This document shows positions 56,701 to 64,000 of a DNA stretch of 64,000 bases, piece by piece (the first letter of the stretch is position 1; each line of letters starts with the position of its first letter). Both the position numbers and the translations under genes were made by a program. The DNA is from Trichobilharzia regenti (taxonomy: Eukaryota; Platyhelminthes; Trematoda; Strigeidida; Schistosomatidae): assembly GCA_944472135.2 (NCBI GenBank), contig OX235270.1, positions 77,261,168-77,325,167 of the forward strand, written 5' to 3'. The notes below the pieces were generated by a model. The model was not told the origin of the DNA and did not search any database. It saw only the letters and a list, made by a program, of their open reading frames with translations.

Positions 56701-57006
56701 ACTTCAGTAATGCTTGTTGCAAATCTAACTGCAGACTTATCATCATCGAAGGAGGCCAAACAATCATCCACGTAGAAGCAACAGTCTATGACATCCAGCA
56801 AATCATTAGAACCAAGTGTGGACACTGCCTTTCGTAGAGCAAAATTAGCACAAACCGGGGAGGACGTGGCTCCAAATGGATGGACTGTCATCCTATATTC
56901 TGACACCTTACCACAAGGACCGTCATCAAACCACAAGAACCTTAAGTGATCTCTGTCGCTCTCTGGCACCTTCACTTGTAGGAAATTTCCTCTATATGAG
57001 AGCTTA
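53774..57006 (-). pseudogene. BEL1 pol pseudogene (right copy)
   Basis: Mirror of 6541-9773 with the same domain order and most of the same breaks. Private differences: CAA to TAA at 55066-55068, which ends the RNase H-side frame 42 codons early; seven instead of eight bases in the homopolymer near 54349, so the integrase frame ends differently; and GGC for GAC giving RWGVNC instead of RWDVNC. The nested solo LTR is at 55929-56250. Confidence 0.9.
55929..56250 (-). mobile_element. Nested solo BEL LTR in BEL1 pol (right copy)
   Basis: 322 bp, one base longer than in the left arm, flanked by ATGGA (reverse complement of TCCAT) on both sides. Confidence 0.92.
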
Positions 57007-57608
57007 TCTTCACCCACTTCCTTTGCAGTCGAGTAGGTAGGCGTCTTGCTATTACTTCTAGTGTAAAACTCGAGTTACGGTCACTCATGCAATTCATAGA
57101 AATCAAGGTATTCTTGTAAGTCATCAGATTATCCAAAACTCAGTAAGTGCCTTGGAGTCATCTTGTAGTTGACTACCGTTACCTTTGACAGGTTCGAATA
57201 CGTTCCTTACAATCATTGTAAGTCTTCCAAACCTTTGACGTAATATGCTCATAACCTCAGCGTATCACTCATTAGGGGGAATGAGCTTACAGCACTCCAT
57301 AGCTCTTGAAGCAACTCCAGTGCAATACCTCATCAAATACATTAACTTCATTTCATCATTCAATAAAAACTACTTATCATGATCTGAAACTCCTTTACAA
57401 ACTGTAAATAATCAGCTGGGCTTCCATCGAAACACCGTGGTTCAAATTTAGGGAGTTTGATATTCCTATTATCCCTGAACGGCGAAACAGTAACATCAAC
57501 CATGTCATGCTTAACATCAGACACATCGTTACAAGTAACAAACAGGTCACCATGACTTGTTTTCCTGTTTGCATCCAAGACGCTCTGTCCCTTCTTTGAC
57601 CCAGGCAT
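57007..57608 (-). pseudogene. BEL1 gag pseudogene (right copy)
   Basis: Mirror of 5939-6540, with the same frameshifts and stop and the same fusion to RT sequence. Confidence 0.85.
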
Positions 57609-57755
57609 TGCTGAACTTGACCCAATTCCAAAAACCTTCCAGATATTGCTTGTTCAAAGAGGACTTGACCGGCACCAGGAAAGATGAATGGTGACTATCC
57701 AAACTGTCACCAACTGTCAGATATCGACAGAAACTGACTCCAAGCCGTTAGAAAC

Positions 57756-58113
57756 TGTCAGCCACGTCTCATAAACCGTTAATGACTAGCTCTTGTTACT
57801 CTGGGACTCACGCTGTTCCTGGTAGCTTCTCAGAAACGCTTAGTACGAACGGACGCAAAAACCAGAACCCAGTTTGGCGACTCGAGAATTATTTATTCTA
57901 ACACCAACATATAGCCAATATACAACAAAGTTCTATGAACAAATATTACGATGATAAATCACAATATTACTTCTGACAGTTTTCTCCTGACTTCTTTCTG
58001 AACAGCGACCGATGAGACGATGACTGTCGTGTTGATGCCTCCGCGAAAATTGGGGAAGTTGGTTTTGAGCAAACAACCATGAATTGATCGTTCAATCTTC
58101 AACTACATTGGCA
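57756..58113 (-). mobile_element. BEL1 5' LTR (right copy)
   Basis: Mirror of 5434-5791, with the same TGCCAAT start. Confidence 0.85.
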
Positions 58114-58625
58114 AACTGCAAAACATCAGTATTGTAAGAAGGAAGTTATATTGTTTGGCAATTAAAGTAGAGAACAGTACAAGTCTATAAACAAATAATT
58201 TATACAAAATTCTGAAGTACATTTATTCGTTTTTGATCGCTTTCGCCGAATTTGTACACGATCAAACTATTCGCGCCTTCGAGTTGCCCACCAATGGCTA
58301 CAAGTTACTAGAACAAACGTTCAGTGTTCACGTCCATTGACACGCCATAAAACCCTTTTGGATAAACTGTGTAATAATAAGTGGTTATAAGTTCAGCTCA
58401 CACATGCTTCATAGACACAAATAATTCTTCAAGGAGCTAAGAGGAACTTGATGATTTGAAGATGGATGACTACTGGGACTGGCGTGAGTTCCACGTGACA
58501 GTGTTAATTCCAAGGCAAATACACCTTTAGCTGCGTCGATGCCTTTTCATCTCTTTCACTTTTGTCAACCACTACTGTTCACGGTCGCTGTAGAAACTTT
58601 CAGACAGCTTGCATTTAAGTAGGTT

Positions 58626-58943
58626 TTGCTCCTCGTCATGTTAAGAGCCTGCCGGAACCAGTCCTCCTGCGTCAATCAGTTCAAAAATAGCAAAAGACAT
58701 CTACTGGCATTTATTAACCTTACTTCTAAAGTTACCAGTGACCTTTACCACTGTGTATACGGTCGACCGGATATTATGCCAGCTTTCCTCAGGATTTCAA
58801 TCTTAAAGACGCATCTAGCCGTTTCTTCCTCGAATAGAGATTCAGTGTTCGCATCAAGTAGAATGCTCAAAGGTTTCATGGCTCCTCGTTTTATAGGTAC
58901 ATTCAATTGTAGGTCTATATGTGCACGGAATAAAGTGTGCTAG
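58626..58943 (+). pseudogene. Possible RTE-type LINE 5' fragment (right copy)
   Basis: Identical to the 4604-4921 frame; same reservations. Confidence 0.3.
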
Positions 58944-59183
58944 AAGCGTATGCTAACTTTACAGTCTTATATTAAACCATCACTACCACAGTGATATGTG
59001 ATTTATTTCAGTCCGTCGTTGATTTGATGATGAACGTCACCAGGACAGGTAATATCTCCTGATTTTTGAAGTTAGTCTTTATTTTCAACAGGCTTTTGAT
59101 AAAACTCTTCCTTTACTGTGTACAAAATGCAGTCAGTTACGTGTAGATAGGAAACATGAAAAGACGCGAATGCATAAGGCAAT

Positions 59184-59551
59184 TGTCAGTCAAGGCTCAT
59201 AAACCGTTAATGACCAGCTCCTGCTACGCTGGGCCTCACGCTGTCCCTCGAAGTTTTTCAGAAACCCTTAAGATTAACCGAAGTGAAAACCAAAACACTC
59301 TTTGGCGACTGAAGAGTTCTTTATTTTAAGATCAACATACAACAAGCAATACTGCTTTTACAGCGTAAGGTCCAAGAACAAATATTACAACTATAAATCA
59401 CGATATTACTTCTGAGAGTTTTTCAATCTTCCCTCTGAACGGTGAACTATGAGACGATGACTGTCAGACTGATGACCCGGGAAAATTATGAAGGATTTGG
59501 GTTTGAGCAAATAACCATGAATTGACCTTTCAATGTTCAACTAAATTACCA
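59184..59551 (-). mobile_element. Diverged solo BEL LTR (right copy)
   Basis: Mirror of 3996-4363. Confidence 0.75.
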
Positions 59552-60052
59552 ATAAACTTACCAATCCCTATCCCCACACTTATAAATCCCCGGAACGTAA
59601 TCAAAGTATCTCCCAACAGCCGTAAATTGGATTAACCGGAGGGGTCAAGTAAATAACCATGTGTAGGTCTCGCATGAATGTCAGAGTTCTGTCTAGTGAT
59701 GTCTGTTCTGTTTGGCGAAAGATAACATTTTTGAGTACTTCAACCAAAACAGACGGTATGGTTGTACGAGACTATCAGTAGTGTTTTCTCCGAGTCCAGT
59801 CGCTGTTAGCGGACGCAGAATTAAGAAGCGTTGAAGGAGCTTCCTGTGGAATAGTTCACAATGGTAGGAAGACAAGGCAAGACACTCAAGAAGCAAGATT
59901 AGCTGAACATATGTGTGTATATATAAGACATGTATTCGCCCAAAACTTTGAATTGTACCCTCCTATGTAGTAGCCTAAGGTCTATGGCCTGACAAAATGT
60001 CGAAAGTGTTCAGAATTTCCTCACGAAACTCAAAATAGGAATCGACCAACAA

Positions 60053-60409
60053 GTGGAATATGTTGACAGGTGTATACGACTGAAATCAGAACCCCTATGG
60101 TTAAGGAGAGTGAAGTGCAACTTATTCCTACTTTTCAGAGTTATTAGAAAACATTGTTACAGTAACTCATCCATAACGTGGGGAAATATCAAATCACATC
60201 AGCTGCGAAATCACGACCACCTTCTCAAGGTGGATACCCACAGGAAATCCATTAGGGCAAACATTTTCACCAGTAAATATTGTACTCCTTGGAACCAACT
60301 ACCACCTGAAATTAGATGTTGTGAAAACCCCTATGAGTTGAATCAGAGCCTAGAAAGACACATTAACATGTTCACCCTAGCTCGTCTAAAAGACCAAAAC
60401 TGTTGGTAG
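60053..60409 (+). pseudogene. CR1-like LINE ORF2 C-terminal fragment (right copy)
   Basis: Mirror of 3138-3494, with RANIFTS in place of RANFFTS. Confidence 0.7.
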
Positions 60410-62607
60410 AATGGTAAATGAAAGCCGGTTCAGTCTTCAGTGTAGTCACTTACATATAACTCCACTCTACGACTTACGCAGCGAACGTCTAAATAATTTA
60501 CCCATTTTACATCCTCGATAATCTTCAATAAGTTGTGTTATTATAGGTGACTCCAGAAGCAATTATATTAGCAACCATACCTTTTAATATTTGACATATA
60601 TATACAGTCAATAATACACTGCTATTTTTTGTGTCGAGATTACTTTACTCAGTTAATAACTACCTTTTGTTATATACCTTTCTAAAATGTATAATATTAC
60701 ATATTTCGCAGTGTTTCTAAAATAACATAAGTTGAGGGTTTGCTTTTCAATGTCTGACGCATACCATATGATAAAGTGTATTTTCGTATAAACGTGTAAA
60801 TTTACATGAAAATGCATGCCATTTTTACTGGCACGATCAAGAATGTTATAATGTCAAATCTTAAATTGTCTACAAGTTAATAATGTTTCAACAGTTAAAT
60901 ATTTGATATATATATATGTAATTACACTCATTGTCTGAACCAGGCCGTATAGTTATTGAATTGTACAGTTGTCCTCCAGGTTGAGCGGGAAAGTCGACTT
61001 CGTTTCCTTTTCATCGCGTGGTTGTAGGCATACGATAACCAACCAATATTGAGGTAAGTACAACTTTTACAGGGAGTAAAAGTGCTAAGGTGAATCATTA
61101 AAGGGCAAAGAAATGAGTAAGTGCAACATATCATTATTATTACTAAACGCCTTTATAAACGACAAAGAATCGGAAACTAGTTAGTCCCTAGGCCGACAAC
61201 GTTCATTTGCAATGTATAACGCTACCCATATAATTCGTACTATCACGATGTCCACTTTTATCTTTAGTACAATTATTTTCAAGCCAGTTGTTTTTATTTC
61301 ATACCTTCTTGTCTATTTGGTGCACAACCGTACCCTCCAGAGAATAGGAATAGAATAAGTCGAATCGAATTCATAAAGAGCTATAAAATGTTAGGTTTAA
61401 TGGAATATAATGAGGATCAAGTAAAGACGTTATTAGAAAATGAATCTGATAAGACATTGTGAAGTGGTATTTAAGATCCGACAATGGATAGCCAGTTAGT
61501 TTATAAGATGCCCCATAAATGTGTGCACATCCCACGTGGTCGCATCTCAACAATAAGCTGAGCGAATGGTATATGTTTAAAGGCAGAAGCATGATCTGTC
61601 TAGGCGTTCATTATTATCTTTTTCAAGATAAGGATCTAAGCCCTCATAAAAATCAGAAAAATCTCGAGCCATCAAATTGCATATTGCTGTTCCTGCAGAA
61701 TGGGGCGATTCACCTTAGTGACCGCCACCATATCTACTGATCAGCTATGAAAATCAGTCATGAAAATTTAGCATAACAAGTTCTGTTAACCAGCTGTTTT
61801 CCTCAGGATCACTTCACGCAAATTTGTCATTAGTTGTTCCACTACCCACTTCACTCTGCTAAATAGACTATAACTTAGTTGCCGTAATACTAGCTAATTC
61901 CACACTTTATACTTCCTAAAGTAAACTCAAATTCCTAGTCGTTCCTAACAAATACTTATAGATATGCACGCATGTATAAAGGCGATACTGCTAAGGTATT
62001 AGTATCAGATACCAATGTATCTGGTGACATAATGGGGAGGATTTGTCATGAAAGCTAATAATCTATAGCATACTGTATGATTGAGGCGGGCTCAAAGCAA
62101 TGCAGTGCTACAACTACAGTTATTGCAAAAATCTCAGCCTAGCATTAAAACAGGAGGGAGAGTGGCGCTTGCTGTTCAGCAGATGTGGTAGTGGTCACAA
62201 GTGTGAATCGCTCCAACCTGTATGACAGCAACATGCATCTTTTGACAACTTGAGAATTAAAAATGAGTCTAGATCCTTGGCAAAAACAATAAGGATTACA
62301 CAAATCAAAATTCTTTTCAAAATACTTTCGCTCCTACCATCTACAAACCTATTCAGCTTCTTGTCAAGAGGCTACACTATGGGCCCTACAGAAATTCGTG
62401 AGACATCTTACAGGTCAGCTTGTCCTACGGGTTCTAATCTTCCAGATCTTTGAATTCACTTCTCTCTGAAATATCACTTATCTACCCCACAATAATCTTT
62501 TTATTTACGCACTATTATACTCTGTTTTATCTTAACTACCTAGCCCTTTATTAAAGTAAAACCTACTCTTTGTTCATATGTGTTGCTTGCTTAAAGTTTG
62601 GTTGCTT
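60410..62607. other. Gene-poor outer arm sequence (mirror of 940-3137)
   Basis: Same content as the left outer arm, with scattered substitutions. No gene is supported. Confidence 0.45.
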
Positions 62608-63142
62608 TGATTGAAAACACAACAACACCAATGTTTGAACAAAACTATATTTTCATCGGAAACGTCATGTTTTCCCCATGCCCAAACAGATATGGTTAGC
62701 ATTGAACATTGTAAATGTATACTCTCATTCCAAGGAGTCTCCATCTCCTTCTTGTATATATCTTGTAGATGTACTTCCAATGAAGTATTATCCCTAATTG
62801 AATTTTATGCCATGTTGCAGTTCCCCAGGGCATCCTCCTCTTCATGTAATAGCTTTTGATCACGTGGCGGCATGGCACTTACCCAAATATAGGCTATTCG
62901 CTGGTTGACCATAGCTATCAGCAGGATACAGAACGAAGTTTGGGTTGTCGCTCAACTTTGATGGTGACCTTAGGGAATGGTGTGCAATTTAACATTTATA
63001 AGAACCAGTTCCTGTTGCTTAGGCAATAATTGAACAATTTAAACTTTTGAGAGAGTATTAATTTACGATATTTCAGGATTGTATTTAATAGCATAAGTGA
63101 TCGTGCCTGTAAAAATGGCATGCATTTATTGAAAGCACCCGT
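62608..63142. other. Outer right flank, no gene seen
   Basis: Up to about 62770 it is a diverged inverted match to 780-939. Around 63100-63125 it contains GATCGTGCCTGTAAAAATGG, also seen in similar form near 2710, so a dispersed repeat is likely. No coding region. Confidence 0.5.
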
Positions 63143-63510
63143 TTTCAATAAAGTTGAAGATTGAACGATCAATTCACGGTTTTTTGCTCAAAAACAACTT
63201 CCCCATAATTTTGCGGGTGATCAATCTGCCAGTGATCGTCACATCGGTCGCTGTTCAGAAAGAACCTAGAAGAAACTGTAAGAAATAATATCGTGATTTA
63301 TAGTTGTAATATTTGTTCTTCGACCTCAGTCCGTAATGCTAACAATGCTAGTTATGTACTGGCGTTTGAATAAAGAATTCTCGAGTCGCCAATCTGTGTT
63401 CTGGTTTTTGCGTCCGTTAGTACTAATCGTTTCTGAGGGGCTTCGAGGGACAGCGTGAGGCCCAGCGTAGCAAGAGCTGGTCATTAACGTTTTATGATAC
63501 ATGATTGACA
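63143..63510 (+). mobile_element. BEL4 5' LTR (diverged)
   Basis: 368 bp, aligning with the other BEL LTRs from TTCAATAAAGTTGAAG to ATGATTGACA. It lies outside the palindrome and has no mirror in the left flank. Confidence 0.8.
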
Positions 63511-63649
63511 GTTTTTGACAGTTGTTGAAAGTTTCTTACAGTTTCTGACGATTTGCATAGTCTCCGTCGGTCTTTCCTTGTGCCGGACAAGTCCTTTTTG
63601 AACAAGCGTTATCGGAAACTTACTGGAACATTGGTTACGTCCAATGATG

Positions 63650-64000
63650 CCTGGGTGAAAGAAGGGACAGAGCGTCTTGGAAGCAAACAGGAAAGTAAGT
63701 CATGTTGACTTGTCTGTTACATGTAACCATCAGTTTGATGCTCAGCATGATTAATCTGGTGTTCATGTTTCGCCGTCAAGGGATAAAACGCGAAAATTGG
63801 AACTTCAGTGTATCAAACGAAAGGCAGCTGATTATTTACAGTTTGTAAAAGAGTTTGAAATCATGTTCAGTAGTTTTTCATTAAATGATGAAATGAAGTT
63901 GATGTATTCGATGAAGTACTGCACTGCAGTTGCTTCAAGAGCTATACAGTGCTGCAAGGTTATGCCCCCTAACGAATGATATACTGAGGCTCCGAGTAAA
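63650..64000 (+). pseudogene. BEL4 gag pseudogene, runs off the window
   Basis: It starts at the gag-start context (MPGxKEGTERLG by frame reading) but frameshifts early. A later part reads ADYLQFVKEFEIMFSSF, LNDEMKLMYSMKYC and ASRAIQCCKVMPPNE, clearly the DUF1759-type gag of BEL1 to BEL3, and then a TGA at 63977-63979. The conserved KLPKFEP block is lost. It continues past 64000. Confidence 0.8.

Larger units (their letters stand above)
39151..62607. repeat. Right arm of the giant palindrome
   Basis: This is the reverse complement of the left arm. It lacks the gypsy interior, the LINE-B fragment and the minisatellite-bearing insertion, and carries the extra BEL3 element (49762-53540). Private changes include a CAA to TAA nonsense change in BEL1 pol (55066-55068) and a seven-base A run at the homopolymer that has eight in the left arm. 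The outer end is near 62607, after which similarity to the left side falls sharply. Confidence 0.93.

Noticed and set aside
940..62607. Palindrome as a simple chimeric-read artefact
   Set aside because: Arm-specific insertions with exact target duplications, private substitutions and the recombinant solo LTR mean the arms are not copies of one read. A join of two haplotypes remains possible and is stated as an alternative.

Overview
The window holds no recognisable host gene. It is a dense nest of retrotransposons in AT-rich DNA: BEL/Pao and gypsy LTR elements, several CR1-like LINEs and a Penelope-like element. The gypsy gag keeps a CHCC zinc box of the kind known from the CsRn1 clade. With the BEL, LINE and Penelope types present, this points to a trematode flatworm, most likely a schistosome-like fluke. 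That is inference from element families, not a species identification.

The main structure is a very large inverted repeat (palindrome). A left arm (about 940-38552) and a right arm (39151-62607) read as reverse complements with few substitutions by eye, around a 598-bp spacer. From outside to centre both arms carry: old LINE and LTR relics; BEL1, a decayed BEL/Pao element with a nested solo LTR; LINE-A, a CR1-like LINE; a BEL 3' remnant; a 5'-truncated Penelope-like element; and BEL2, a pol-deleted BEL element in which the palindrome folds back. Pairing coordinates sum to 63547 in the outer part, 59763 inside the BEL3 site, 74499 inside the gypsy site, 75614 inside the LINE-B fragment, and 77703 near the centre. 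Each step is an arm-specific insertion or loss.

Left arm only: a full gypsy element (10754-25948, TSD AGCA) that itself contains three LINEs (D, B, C); a 1115-bp LINE-B 3' fragment near 26202; and a 2.1-kb retroposon-like insert ending in 112-bp tandem repeats (35313-37396, TSD AGATA). Right arm only: BEL3 (49762-53540, TSD GGTGG). Where the left arm has the full gypsy, the right arm has a solo LTR with the same TSD. Its diagnostic bases are LTR1-like on one side and LTR2-like on the other, a direct trace of LTR-LTR recombination.

The shared elements were in place before the arms became duplicates, and the arm-specific ones record later or allelic events. The LTR pairs of the arm-specific elements differ more (about 0.9% and 2.5%) than the arms generally do. 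This suggests arm-to-arm gene conversion, or a palindrome assembled from two different haplotypes. Two LINE ORF2 frames (LINE-A in the right arm, LINE-B in the left) are open with endonuclease and reverse transcriptase motifs. Most other coding regions are broken.
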